Assembly: GCA_947311845.1 (NCBI GenBank)
Contig: CAMZMU010000063.1
Span: 59,648,769-59,712,768 of the forward strand
Direction of reading: 5' to 3'
Source: Poa pratensis
Lineage: Eukaryota > Streptophyta > Magnoliopsida > Poales > Poaceae
DNA: 64,000 nucleotides
Shown here: positions 46,362 through 58,937 of the stretch, piece after piece
Numbering within the stretch: position 1 is the stretch's first letter
Layout: every line of letters starts with the position of its first letter
Notes under the pieces: model-generated
Seen by the model: the letters and a program-made list of their open reading frames with translations, nothing else
Told to the model about the DNA's origin: nothing
Databases searched by the model: none
Made by a program: the position numbers and the translations under genes

Positions 46362-48463
46362 TCAAGTGTTATCAAGAGAAGATGCATCAACATCATAATT
46401 TGTTCTAATAATAGAATCAAAAGGCATCTTCATTCTCTTTCTAGGGAAGTGTTCCATACCTTTCTTAAGAGGAAATTGATACTTAATATTCCCCTCTTTC
46501 ATATCAATAACAGCACCAACAGTTCGAAGAAAGGGTCTTCCAAAACAATAGGACAAGATGCATTGCATTCAATATCCAAAACAACAAAGTCAACGGGGAC
46601 AAGGTTATTGTTAACCGTAATATGAACATTATCAATTCTCCCCAAAGGTTTCTTCATAGAGTTATCAGCAAGATGAACATCCAAATAACAGCATTCCAAA
46701 GGTGGCAAGTCAAGCATATCATAAAGTTTCTTAGGCATAACAGAAATACTTGCACCAAGGTCACATAAAGCATTACAATCAAAATCATTCACCTTCATTT
46801 TAATGATGGGTTCCCAACCATCTTCCAACTTCCTAGGGATAGAAGCTTCAAGTTTTAATTTCTCTTCCCTAGCTTTTATGAGGGCATTTGTAATATGTTT
46901 TGTAAAAGCCATGTTCATAGCACTAGCATTAGGACTTCTAGCTAGCTTTTGCAAGAACTTAATAACTTCAGAGATGTTACAACTATCAAAGTCAAAATCA
47001 TTATGATCAAAAGTAATGGGACCATTGCCTCCAATACTTCGAAAAATTTCAGCACCTTTATCAGAAACAGTTTCAGCAGTTTTAGGCAATTTTGCATGCT
47101 TTATAGTAGAAGTAGAAACATTGCCAACATCAATAACATTACCATTGATAATAGGAGGTTTATCAACATGTGAAGCTTCAGCATTACTAGTGGTGGTAAT
47201 AGTACAAACTCGAGCTATACTATTCTTTCTATCAATTTCAGCTTCTCTTTCCCACCTAGCATGCAACTCAGCTAACATCCTAATATTGTTGTCAATTTTA
47301 ACTTGGATGGCATTTGCTGTAGCAAAAGACTTAGTATCTTTAACCTCATTAGGCATAACTTTCAGTTTCAAAAGATCAACATCTAGAGCAAGACTATCAA
47401 CCTTAGAAGCAAGAACATCAATTTTACCAAACTTTTCCTCAACAGATTTGTTAAAAGCAGTTTGTGTATTAATAAATTCTTTAAGCATGACTTCAAGATC
47501 AGAGGGTACACTCCTACTATTGTTGTAAGAATTACCATAAAAATTACCATAACCACTACCATTATTAGAAGGATATGGCTTATAGTTGTTATTACCAAAA
47601 TTATTCCTATAGGCATTGTTGTTGAAATTATTATTTTTAATGAAGTTCACATCAACATGCTCTTCTTGAGCAACCAATGAAGCTAAAGGAACATTATTAG
47701 GATCAATATGAGATTTACCACTCACAAGCATAGACATAATGATATCAATCTTTTCATTCAAGGAAGAGGTTTCTTCAACAGAATTTACCTTCTTACCTTG
47801 AGGAGTCCTTTCAGCGTGCCATTCGGAGTAGTTGATCATCATATCATCAAGAAGTTTTGTTGCTGCACCTAAAGTGATGGACATAAAGGTTCCTCCAGCA
47901 GCTGAATCCAGCAGGTTCCTTGAGGAAAAATTTAATCCTGCATAAAAGGTTTGGATGATCATCCAAGCAGTCAGTCCATGGGTAGGGCAATTCTTTATCA
48001 TAGATTTCATTCTCTCCCATGCTTGAGCAACATGTTCATTATCAAATTGCTTGAAATTCATAATGCTACTTCTCAAAGATATAATTTTAGCAGGAGGATA
48101 ATATTTTCCAATGAAAGCATCTTTGCATTTTGTCCATGAATCAATACTATTTCTAGGCAAAGATAGCAACCATTCTTTAGCTCTTCCTCTTAAGGAGAAA
48201 GGAAATAGTTTCAGTTTTACAATATCCCCATCTATATCCTTATACTTTTGCATCTCACAAAGTTCAACAAAATTATTAAGATGGGCAGCAGCATCATCAG
48301 TACTAACACCAGAAAATTGCTCTTTCATAACAAGATTTAATAGAGCAGGTTTAATTTCATAAAAGTCTGCTTTAGAAGCAGGTGGAGCAATAGGAGTGCA
48401 TATGAAGTCATTATTATTTGTGCTAGTGAAGTCACACAACTTGGTGTTCTCAGGAGTACTCAT
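46362..48463 (-). pseudogene. Gypsy gag-protease polyprotein, one frame slip near the C terminus
   Basis: I start at ATG 48463 (MSTPENTKLCDFTSTNNN) because the open frame upstream runs through the primer site and leader. The gag core (about residues 55-210) has LKLFPFSLRGRAKEWLLSLP, WTKCKDAFIGKYYPPAK and NFKQFDNEHVAQAWERMK, the plant Gypsy retrotransposon-gag signature. An Asn-rich low-complexity part follows (KNNNFNNNAYRNNFGNNNY) with no CCHC zinc knuckle. A retroviral-type aspartic protease follows with ALCDLGASISVMPKKLYDML, using Asp-Leu-Gly-Ala in place of the usual Asp-Thr/Ser-Gly-Ala, as in many Athila/Tat-type elements. The frame slips by minus one near 46535; the other frame continues with GRPFLRTVGAVIDMKEGNI to a stop at 46362. 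Confidence 0.88.
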
Positions 48464-48685
48464 TATAGCAAAAATAAAAACAAAACCGAAATAACAAGAT
48501 AAAAACAAGTAACTAATTTTTTTGTGTTTTTGATATAAAGAAAGCAAACAAGACAATATAAAAATAAAGCAAGACAAAAAACAAAGTAAAGAGATTGGGT
48601 GTGAGAGACTCCCCTTGCAAGAACGCCAGAAAATACTGGTGCCTAGTGGAGGCAGAAATCTTCTGAATCCAAAGCAACTCGACTT

Positions 48686-48702
48686 CCCCGGCAACGGCGC
48701 CA
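48686..48702 (-). other. Primer-binding site of the Gypsy element, tRNA-Asp type
   Basis: The + strand CCCCGGCAACGGCGCCA equals the 3' end of plant tRNA-Asp including CCA, so the minus strand carries the complementary primer site. It lies 11 bp inside the LTR. Confidence 0.85.
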
Positions 48703-48713
48703 GAAAATATGCT

Positions 48714-50309
48714 TGATGCGTGTAAAGTCACACGTCCGTTGGAAACCCCAAGAGGAAGGTATGATGAGTGCAGCAGCAAGTTTTCCCTCAGTATGAAACC
48801 AAGGTTATCAATCCAGTAGGAAGTCAACGTTGCTCCGAAGGTGTTGGTGGAGGAATGTAGTGCGGCGCAACACCAGAGATTCCGGTGCCAACGTGGAACC
48901 TGCACAACACAATCAAACTACTTTGTCCCAACGAAACAGTGAGGTTGTCAATCTCACCGGCTTGCTGAAAACAAAGGATTAGGCGTATAGTGTGGAAAAT
49001 GATATTTGTTTGCAGAGAATGTAAAAGAACAATGATTGCAGTAGGTTGTATTTCAGATGTAAAAGAATGGACCGGGGTCCACAGTTCACTAGTGGTGTCT
49101 CTCCATAATAAAATACTAAACATGTTGGGTGAACAAATTACAGTTGGGCAATTGACAAATAGAGAGGGCATAACAATGCACATACATATCATGATGATCA
49201 CTATGAGATTTATTTGGGCATTACGACAAAGTACACAGACCGCCATCCAGCATGCATCTGTGTCTAAATAGTCCACCTTCAGGTTAGCATCCGCACCCCT
49301 TCCAGTATTAAGTTGCAAGCAACAGACAATTGCATTAAGTATGGTGCATAATGTAAACAACACTAATATCCTTAGACAAAGCATTGCTGTTTTACCCCTA
49401 GTAGCAACAGCACATCCACAACCTTAGAACTTTCTGTCACTGTCCCAGATTAAATGGAGGCATGAACCTACTATCTAGCATAAATACTCCCTCTTGGAGT
49501 TACAAGCATAAACTTGGCCAAAGCCTACACTAATAACGGAGAGCATGCAAGATCATAAACAACACATATATGATAGATCAATAATCAACTTGACATAGTA
49601 TTCAATATCCATCGGATCCCAACAAACACAACATGTAGCATTACAATAAGATGATCTTGATCATGATAGGCAGCTCACAAGATCTAAACATGATGGCACA
49701 AAAGGAGAAGACAACCATCTAGCTACTGTATGGACCCGTAGTCCAAGGATGAACTACTCACGCATCACTCCGGAGGCAGGCATGGCGATGTAGAGCCCTC
49801 CGGTGATGATTCCCCTCTCCGGGAAGATGCCGGAGGAGAACTTCTGAACCCCCCGAGTTAGGGTTGACGGCGGCGGCAGCGGATGTTTTCTGGAAATATG
49901 GCTCGGTCTTTTAGGGTTTTCGCGTCTGGAGGAATAAATAGGCGAAGGGGCGACGTCGGTGGAGGCGCGGGGCCCGCTCCCCATAGGGTGGCGCGGCAGG
50001 GGGCCCACCCGCGCCGCCATAGGGTGAGGGCGCCCTGCTGCCCCCCTTCGTCTCCTCTTCGGACTTCTGGAACGAGTCGGAAAAAATAGGCATCTGGGAT
50101 TTTGTTTCGTCCGATTCCGAGAATATTTTCAGAACAGCTTTTCTGAAACCAAAAACAGCAGAAAACAGGAACTGACACTGTGTCATCTTGTTAATAGGTT
50201 AGTTCTAGAAAATGCATAAAAATGCTATGAAGTGTGAATAAAACATGTAGTTATTGATATAAAACTAGCATGAAACATAAAAAATTATAGATACGTTGGA
50301 GACGTATCA
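48714..50309 (-). repeat. 5' LTR (1596 bp) of the Gypsy element
   Basis: Collinear with the 3' LTR. Only two differences in the first 1.07 kb (LTR orientation as on the + strand), against about a dozen in the last 500 bp. Confidence 0.93.
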
Positions 50310-52246
50310 GTACTCGCGTGCCGTCTGTGCCAGGCCGTGTTGTAATTTTGGCCGCTTGGCGGCATATCGTTGAAAAAAGAGAGAGGCAATGGAGCGGGTA
50401 AAATTGGGTTTGCATTGGTGCTCACGTAGTCATGCAATTGCTCCCGGGTCCAGCGGCTTGGAATTCTGCCGCCACTGTACACACTGGTGTCACCAAGACA
50501 CGTTGACACATGTAGGAGTTGCTGATTCATTGCCACCTTGTGCGTGTCCATACTCAACCGTAAATGGAGGAACATTTCTGGAACAATTTCTTGTGATGTC
50601 TTGAGGGAGAAGGGTTGGTATATTTGACTTAGTTAATTTGGTTCCAAAAGTCTAAAGTTGAAATAAGGATTTTGAATAATTCTATAGAGTCAGACCTGCA
50701 ATTTTAGTATCAAAACAGGACACATTCAACTTTTCTTTACTTCCATTATGCGGCATACATAAAAAAAATTAAGCTTTAAAGTACAGACACCTAGCTAGAC
50801 TCTACAAACATAGGTATGTACTCTATGGCAATTGTATATATTATACGAAGCTTGCCATTTCAAATATAAATTTTAGGAACAGTGATCCCCTCAAATAAAT
50901 TACCAGTTTGTACTTTGTATGAGTACACACGAAATTGTTTGTGCATTTGGCTGAGAGAAATTTTCTTCTGACGGTATAAATTAAGAAGCTTTGTGTACAC
51001 ATGTCTTCTACTGACAAGTAGGCATATCAAATGCGGGAGAAATGCACAATCATTTGCTTAATTAGTGCATACACTCGCGTCGATAATCCGACCGCAAGAC
51101 GCGGTACGTTATTCCATTTTATTCTTGTTAATGTGTTCTGGCACTAAGCCAAATCGAACAACACATCGATGATCGATCTAGGAGGAGTATTAGGTAGTGC
51201 CTGCCGAGCTACAACTGCTCCCAAGACTTCTTGACGCCACACGGGAGAGTCAAAATCCCTTCTGGCACACACGGAGTTTTTGAGCTCTTATAAGCAATTA
51301 AAGATGGTCAAGTTTTGCGTGTCTGAAAAGGACTAACTTGTGTTCTTAATTCTTCAACATCAAGGTAACAACAACACAAACGACAAAACCAACCCGTCAT
51401 TATAATTACAATTAGTCCTCGAGGAGCATGCTGCTCGTGATAATTCAAGGCCTCCCAGCCCGGCCGAAGAACGACAGGCGTTGTTCCACACGCTGCCCTG
51501 TCCGATCGATGCCACCGATATCGATCTCCAAGCTAGGGTTTTCAACGCTGCCCCGCTGTCTAGCTCTCGTTCGATCACTCCGTTTACTTTCGAAGCTTCT
51601 CGAGATATATTTCTTTTTTGCGATTAGGCAATTGATGCCACATTTTGTATACGGAACGCCCCTCCGGTGGATCGTTTTGTTTAAGGGTTCGAACGATATG
51701 TCTGCCGGCGTATGTTCTGACGCGCGTGCGGCCAAGATACGGCGATCGATGACAGTCTCCGGCTGTCGAGGCCGCGGTGCGTAGCCTCGTGGGCGCCGAC
51801 GCGCCCGCGGAAGCGGGGTCAAATGGCCGGCGGATCGCCGTCGGTGGCCTGACCTTCGGGGGCTGGCCTCCGTGCGCACGGCCGGCGTGCGCGTTGTTAA
51901 TTCCTCGGGTTCCTTGGCGAGCATGCAACCCCCGGCCTGGTAATGGTCTCCCTGCTATACGTGCGGGAACTGCACCGTGATGTAACCATGCATGACGGCC
52001 GGCGTGAACAGATCCATGATCGAGCTCATGGAAAATGAGGTGATTTGTTTTTGTGGAGACAAAGTCCTGAAGACCGTTTACTGTGTATCCGTACTGTATA
52101 TACAGCGAACTAGTGCTGTTGTGGTAGTTTTCCAGTAGGAAATGGAATATACTACTGTGGCGTGGCAGTAGCTGAACTATCGTTAATCTCGTGCATCGTA
52201 ATATTGTTTGGTGATAGCTCGTGCATGGCGAGCGTGTGGACAGACG
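50310..52246. other. Spacer, no gene recognised
   Basis: 51700-52030 is GC-rich and gives overlapping frames on both strands (for instance minus strand 51445-52255) without a recognisable domain. No terminal repeats found. Confidence 0.4.
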
Positions 52247-52543
52247 GAGAATCAAACTGTGGTTGCATGGTTAGAAGGGTGGTTATATTCCCAGCCCACC
52301 AGAGTTCAAACCCAGGTTTGACGCTGGTGTTTATCGTTTAGGCGAAATATTCTTCACTGGGAGGCGACATTCCAGTCGACAGCGAGGCGCACGTGGTGAC
52401 TTCGATAATCTCAAGACCTGGTCTGCCGGCTCAGCCTCTCGGAGGTGCTCATAGGGGTAGGGTGTGCATGTGTGCGTTCATATGGGTTAGTGTATGCGCG
52501 TGTATATGAGCGTTTGCGTTGTACTGTGTTTCGGAAAAAAAAA
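52247..52543 (+). mobile_element. tRNA-derived SINE, second copy, with target-site duplication
   Basis: Same family and length as 7807-8102: B-box-like CCAGAGTTCAAACCCAGG, then TTTGACGCTGGTGTTTATCG, then CCGGCTCAGCCTCTCGGAGG, ending TTGTACTGTGTTTCGG plus A9. Flanked by CGTGTGGACAGACG (52233-52246) and CATGTGGACAGATG (52544-52557), a 14-bp TSD with two changes. Confidence 0.85.
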
Positions 52544-52873
52544 CATGTGGACAGATGCATTGTCATCGTGCATGGACATGAGGTCCTGGCGTCCTGGCCG
52601 CACGTTTGTTGGCTTCCATTGACGTGACCCCTGGTCATCATACCGTTTCGTTTTGATAAAATTTTCCTGTTTATGTATTGTTGGATAAAAATTGATTAAA
52701 CGATAGTTTATAGGAAACTCTTTTGTTTTGCATGGATGGAAATTTGAAGGGGTGGAAAGATGATCGGAAAAGGTCATCCAAGCTCATACTGTGACTACCG
52801 TCTGACTGACGGAATTCTGTCCGCCGAAGTGACATTTGTGCACAAAAAACAATGAGTTATTCTACTTGTTGAG

Positions 52874-53024
52874 TTTTTTTGCCAAATATGGCCCCTAATC
52901 TCTCACCCATGGCAAAACTATTTTCATATCTAGCTCCTCGGCTAGGCGTCTATCCTAGGCGCCGACTTTGCTTCGGCGCCGTATTACTTGGCTCCGAGCT
53001 GGATAGATAAAAAAATTTGTGTGT

Positions 53025-53069
<45 letters not shown>

Positions 53070-53119
53070 GGGGGTGCAGGGGTGAGATTATTTCGGCTTA
53101 GGGGCTAGATTTGGTAAAA
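52874..53119. repeat. Inverted repeat enclosing a 44-base G run
   Basis: Left arm GCCAAATATGGCCCCTAA...TCTCACCC pairs with right arm GGTGAGATTA...TTAGGGGCTAGATTTGG. Between them lie a small GC hairpin (GGCGCCGACTTTGCTTCGGC) and uninterrupted G at 53025-53068. Probably a degenerate MITE. The G run length may be an assembly estimate. Confidence 0.6.
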
Positions 53120-54870
53120 ATAAATTGGTCTATGAGTATCAAATGGCAACCGCATAGAGTTAATTGCAAGTAGTCAAGCAATTGGAGAGAGGAACCATGC
53201 CAATTAAAAATTAGAAATGAGCTCTAGGAATTCCCCTCCAGCCAGGCAACCACAACTTTGTATGAACCACTTTGTGATATATTGTAACTCCATAGGATTA
53301 TTATCACAACTACATAATGATTCTAGGATTATTACCACAACTTTCGAAGATTATTGTCTATTCATATTCAATCTCCATGCCAACGACATAATGATACATC
53401 TTTTCACCTTTAGCTAACTTTATCCATCAGGTTTTCCCATCTAAAGATTGCTATGGGATCTTATAATACTATTCTAATTGTTCATGGGACATACTTTTGA
53501 TGAAGTTACCCCACTTTTATATTAGCTTATATACTTGTTAAGGGATATATCTAGTCACGATCCCTCAAAAGTATATCTCCCATCGATATCATGCATGTTG
53601 ATTTGATAATTCCGCAGTACAGAATAGTGGTCATGTCACAGTGCACCGCCTCTAATTTTCTTTGGGTCCTGTGGATCATGGGGCATGCATAGCCTACTTT
53701 CTTCTCATCATTACTGTTCCTATCAAGGACTAGTGCTAGTCCATACGCTTATGTCGTCGGTTGCACCTATGTGTAGATCAGCACAAGTGCTAAAATATCA
53801 CTGAATGATCAAACTCTATCCACTATCATTTCATTATGTAAACGGAACAGTAGTAAGACGTCGCGTTGCTGCCAGTTCACTGCATGCTGAATTGTCAAAT
53901 CTCAAATCATTCACGCGGCCATTTGTTTCCTAATAAATAACCAAAATATCTCACATCCATCCCGCCATTCCGGACATGGGATATGTCGCACGTGACGTGG
54001 TTGACAAAAAAAAATCAGGATTTGTATTCCGGACTTGATGTAGCCCTATAATTTGCATAGCTTATCAAAATATGGAACCACATAAAAATATTAAGAATTT
54101 TGAGGACATAATTAATATTTTTAAGAATCAAATATGATGTTATTTTCCACCTTTAACTTTTAGATGAAAGTTATGTTGGTAAAATAGATATTAATCTTAA
54201 CATTTGTTCAGATAAATGATTAATATGAAAAAATCATGTTTGATTTTGAAATTTATGCATTTTCAAGTTGTTATTTTTCTTCGTTTGCCTAGATTATTCC
54301 TCACCACCGACGCCAATGTCATATGCCACATTAACAAAACTAGACAAGTCATGTGCCACCAATACAGTCATAACCACTTGAAGGTACACACTTATCCGTT
54401 ACTCTAAAATTGGTTACCGTTCAAAAGTTAGTTATTAGATGGATTACAGCCATCTAGTTTTCCTCAACATGAAGGAAAAGAAAAAAAATCTATGGAATAT
54501 ATGTATAGATTATGGACAGTAGGAGCCTTTCCTGTTGCAAATCATATATTTTGTTTTTATAGATTATTATGGGGTAGTGATATTAGAGAAAACATAAGCA
54601 AAATTCTTACACTTTTTGTGATGTGAAGCTGTCTATGGATAATTAAATGATTACACATATAACAAATGCGAGATTTCAACAGAAAAGCTCCGCCACTAAA
54701 TTTTAGTTTATTGTAAGGGAAACCAAGTGGTTGTGCTTTGGCCCACCCTGGGTGTTTTAAGGTCTGCGATGCTGTCATCTTTTCGTGGAACATGATACAA
54801 TTGGTTCACGAATAAATAATAGAGAACATCCTTTTCGTGGAGATATTTTAATGGCAACTTCCTTCTCTTT
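53120..54870. other. A/T-rich spacer, no gene recognised
   Basis: No conserved motif or long supported frame on either strand. Confidence 0.45.
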
Positions 54871-55315
54871 GGCTTGTTTGGTTCAAGGTAAAAGTGGAGG
54901 AATAATGTAGAAATAGGAAATATTCCTATGGGACACTATTCATCCATTTGTTTCAAAGGAATTGAGTAAAGGAAAAACGCAGGAAATCTTCCTTTGATGT
55001 GTGTTTCATGCAAAGGAAAAACGCGGTAATTTTACAATCCACCTGGATCTCTTTTTCAAAATCCTATGCACGAAGAACAAGACCAAGGTCTCTCTTGGCA
55101 TAATAAAATGGTAATTATTATACCTTTTCAAATGGTTTGACTTTGATTTGACCATGTTTATTAGTCATCCTATATTTTCCTATTCCTCTGAACCAAACAA
55201 CCAAGTTTACAAATTCTCGTGTTTTTGAATCCTCTTTTTTGCACTTGCATTCCTATCATTTTCCTTTTTTTTTCCCATTCCTGCGTTTTTAGAATCCCGC
55301 GAACCAAACAGGCCC
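54871..55315. mobile_element. PIF/Harbinger-like MITE (445 bp)
   Basis: Left end GGCTTGTTTGGTTCAAGG and the complement of the right end GGGCCTGTTTGGTTCGCGGG are inverted repeats of the CTGTTTGGTTC type typical of grass Harbinger/Tourist MITEs. The interior repeats AAAGGAAAAACGC. No coding capacity. Confidence 0.65.
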
Positions 55316-56899
55316 TAAACTCTTTCTATGGCACATCTCAATAATTCTTAGGTTAGCAATTATAAATAGGGCAACCGGCCAAGGCTAGATATTTTGAGAT
55401 CTAAATTAATTGTGAACAAGGACTTGCTTGTACATCTACTCCAAGAAGCTTCAAGACAGACCGAATTGAACTCTTCTGTGTTTGTATTAGCTTTATGAGA
55501 TGATAATTTTCAGTAAGGGTTAGTAGTCGAAAGGAACTACAAAGGCATCCACTAGAGAAAATATTACACTCCCTTTAATCGTTCTTTCGAGGCAAAAGAA
55601 ACGAAGAAAAAAAATGGTATATTGGTGGGCTTTCTAGGAAGCACAGGGGAGCTGCCTTCGAGAAACTGCCAAGGCAGGGGCTGCCGATAGTTCATCCCAC
55701 GGGCAAATGGTGAAGCCATCGTTAATCCCGTGGTTGGTGCAATTAGTGAACTGTAGAAAAGAGTACTTCTAGCAAGTGGACACGAAAATTTCGTCATCAA
55801 TTTGCTTGGAACTGGCAGCATTCATATTTAAAACGGTGGTCGTGGACTTGCATGATCAACAGATACCGACAGGACACATATACAAGTTTTGGATACTTAA
55901 TCTGCTATGTTATTTTAACTGACAGGATACCTTTTCTCCTTCGGAATGTGACTTGTTGTGAAAGTGATAACTGATACACCTGTCAGGGACAAAGCCATCG
56001 GTTTAAAATTCTATCATATCTCGGGAGTATCTGACAAAGAGTTTGGTAGGAATTTTTTGGGAAGTAACACTACTGTCGGTTGCTCATTTCTAAGGCAGTA
56101 CTATTCGACGATTGGACTGCCGCCTTTTAGTCCTGTCCTCTGCTCTGCAGCCCACCAGATTAATCAGATTAACTACGAGATGTTGCTGTCGATGTCGTAA
56201 AATAAAGTCGAGGAGTAACTTCTTGTAGTATAAGACCTGTGCAGTCATCATTCATAGACATGCTGTGTGACTGTTCTATCTTCTACTCTATCTAATTCCA
56301 CATACAAAAGGTATTAGCCTTTTAGGCCACTAAATAAACCTGGTCCTCTAAATTGCTGCAAATAAAATGGCGACCATAAAAATAGCGAACATCCGCAAAA
56401 AACTGAGTCTACTTCAATATGTACCATAAGGCTAGGGCCACCCGAGGGAATCCTCGTCTGCCAAGGCACAGTCCAATTTGAATGGCCTGGGTTTTTTTCT
56501 TAACTTTTTGTAAGCTAATTTATTGTGTATCTATGTTTGGCGTTGCTTAGAGTAGTCGAATAATTAATTACATATATCTGCGTGTATCGACTCGTGTTGA
56601 TGTCAAGGCATATGTTCCTTAAAAAAAAGACAAAAATTAAGAATGGAGAAACTTTCAACTATGAACCAAACACACCTAACTACTCCTTGTATGTGTGCTA
56701 ACTAACCAAATACGTCTACAATTAATTTCCATAAGAGTAAATTTTGTTTCGAGGATTTCAAGACGCAGTCGCTACCGAACTATTTGGTTGCTTACAATCC
56801 CACTTGCATCTATGCCGTTCTTTCACGATCTGATGGCTGACAGGGCAAGTTTTCAGATTTTCACTAGTTGCTCATTTTCACCGGATACTTCGCCTTGGT
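55316..56899. other. Spacer, no gene recognised
   Basis: A short minus-strand frame at 55564-55821 has no recognisable domain. Otherwise non-coding. Confidence 0.4.
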
Positions 56900-57247
56900 T
56901 TTTTAATGGTAAGATTATTCTCCTGTGTAGTCATTAGCCGGTGTACACATTTGCTCCATTTATGGTTATTCCTGAAGACTATGGAGAATAGAGACCACTT
57001 TAACTGTATGCGGTTAGAGAAACCGGCGAGGGATATATTTTTATCCCACATGGACGGTAACGTAATCTACGGATTGACCACCCATCACATTAGACGTTGC
57101 TATGAGTTCATACTCTTATTGCATGTTCATTTTATTTGTTATGCGGTTGTGCATCCTTACTATGCAGAGGCCACTGCGAGCTATTATGAATTGTAGTAGC
57201 ATGTTGCTAATTTATGAGTTTAATAAAGCGCACTTTATTAAAAAAAC
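56900..57247 (+). mobile_element. LINE 3' end with A-tail
   Basis: Contains GGGATATATTTTTATCCCAC, TGTGCATCCTTACTATGCAG-AGGCC and the tail GTTTAATAAAGCGCACTTTA-TTAAAAAAA, the typical 3' end of a grass L1-like LINE. It matches the block order at 3813-4060. 5' part missing; TSD not found. Confidence 0.6.
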
Positions 57248-58809
57248 AAGATGACTCCTAAAGGTTCCGAAACATACAAACAGTATGATAAACTAATTTT
57301 CATGCTGACTCATCATGGGTGGAAAGAAACTCCCCCGCAAAAGACATACGCAAGGAGTTGTATAGGCATTATGCAATAGTAATATGGTTCAGCTAGCCGG
57401 GAGGATCTCAGTTACTATGCTTGATCAACTGAACCAATAATAATTCTCTGTTTGCTGTCACTCACCACGCAATGTTGCCGCGTGTTTAGTCGCCACTCGC
57501 CAGCCGCCACACTCTTGGACTGTAGCTCCGCGTTTTGGTATCAGCATCGGTCCGTATTCTACTTCTAACTGAATGCCGCATGCTAAGGTGGCCGGCTGAG
57601 CTATGCTTATAGTATTTGGTCAACAGAGCTGGCTGACAACTAATCATGCAGATCGACCTTCTTAAAAACCTTACCATGCCGAACAGTAGCAGCATCATAC
57701 TGTTATGAAATGAACGGTTGTTAGTACGTTGATCCTTTTCATTTGTTTTGTTCACTTCTTTAATCCGCTGGTAGCCGAGAGCTATAGAATGCTCAAGGTT
57801 GATTTGGTCACTCACAAGCTCCACCAATGTACTATCATCTCGTAAACTTAACGACCTATATGCTGATTGTGCAGGTCAAGAACTGATCAACTCTCCTGTG
57901 AACTTTCCCCGCGATCGAGCAAGGGTACAGCTGTTATTTGATTAGTGCAGTAGTGAATAGGATAGCCTATGGTTTACCAAAAAAAAGTAAAAAATAGGAT
58001 AGCGTGTATGAACTAGCTCATTTTGCCTGCCGGAGACGCTGCATCTCTATAGAACAATAACGTCCTGCCGTGTGCACCGAATACTCAACTGCACAAAAAT
58101 AGTCTCGACTATATAAGAAGCGTCTCAACTGCACAGATAAAACAATGTCTCAAGTGCATGAAAACAAAAAAGTTGAGACACCAATGCACCACGGAGTTGA
58201 ATTTAGTAAACATGCACTGCATTGAGCAAAATAAATAAATTAGTCCAATGAAGAGTGCAAGACATCGATGAAGTCATGAAGGTAAATAAGTAGTTCAAAC
58301 AAACTTTTTTATTTGCGAAACAGTTCAAACAAACTTTTAAAAGCCAGGCACGTGAACTTGTTTTGTTGAAACTTACCAAAAATCTCTTTTTGTAGGCTCC
58401 AAAAGTTTCACGAAAAAAATCAGGTAGCAGGCTCTGAGCTAACAGGACTGCAGCGCCCTAGCCCTTGGACCAAAAGCGTAGGTTTGTTAGAAGGAAATTG
58501 AGAATTTACGAGCTAAAAAGGCTCAACCCACAAAGCCCTTGTCAAGCCCTCGGCTCGGGCCTATTTGGTTCCATGGGATTGGATAAGGACTTACTTTCGT
58601 TTACTTAGGTAAAATATATGTCGATTTGTGGGAGAAGTAACCCTAGGGGCTGAGGAGACAACCTCTATCACTATAGGAAAAGCCGTTATCACCTATGTCA
58701 TTTGTTCCTCCAGTGAAGTCAATTTTATATTTTACAAAAAAATATTGAGGCTTAAATATTTTACAGTTGTGTTAATGGAGGCAATGACTCAACGGTGAAG
58801 GCAATGTCA
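57248..58809. other. Spacer, no gene recognised
   Basis: A fragment GGCCTATTTGGTTCCATGGG at about 58559 resembles a Harbinger MITE end without a partner. No gene seen. Confidence 0.4.
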
Positions 58810-58937
58810 TACTCCCTCCGTTCACAGAAGGATGTCTCAATCATTCTCAAATTTGCATGTATGTAGACATGATTTAGTGTGTAGATACATACATATTTGA
58901 GATAGGTTGAGACATCCTTTTGTGAACGGAGGGAGTA
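58810..58937. mobile_element. Stowaway-type MITE, well preserved
   Basis: TACTCCCTCCGTTCACAGAA and TTTGTGAACGGAGGGAGTA are inverted ends with TA. The inner GGATGTCTCAA / TTGAGACATCC and CTCAAATTTGCATGTATGTA arms pair across the 128 bp. Confidence 0.92.

Larger units (their letters stand above)
42123..50309 (-). mobile_element. Gypsy retrotransposon encoding only gag and protease, 8,187 bp
   Basis: LTRs at 42123-43716 and 48714-50309 begin TGATGCGTGTAAAGTCAC and end GAGACGTATCA on the + strand. Probable TSD GTGCT / GTACT with one change. The primer site and gag on the minus strand set the orientation, so 48714-50309 is the 5' LTR. Between the gag-protease frame and the 3' LTR are 2.6 kb (43717-46361) with no reverse transcriptase, RNase H or integrase, so the element would need enzymes from a partner. 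LTRs are about 99% alike by eye. Confidence 0.9.

Noticed and set aside
42233..49384. A 186-codon open frame present identically at 42233-42793 and 48824-49384
   Set aside because: Its identity simply reflects that the two Gypsy LTRs are copies. It is antisense to no known gene, crosses LTR regulatory sequence and has no domain.
51445..52255. Two overlapping minus-strand frames of 159 and 223 codons
   Set aside because: GC-driven, no conserved motif, no splice structure.
58674..58700. CACTATAGGAAAAGCC resembling a CACTA transposon end
   Set aside because: No matching inverted end or 3-bp target duplication could be found nearby.
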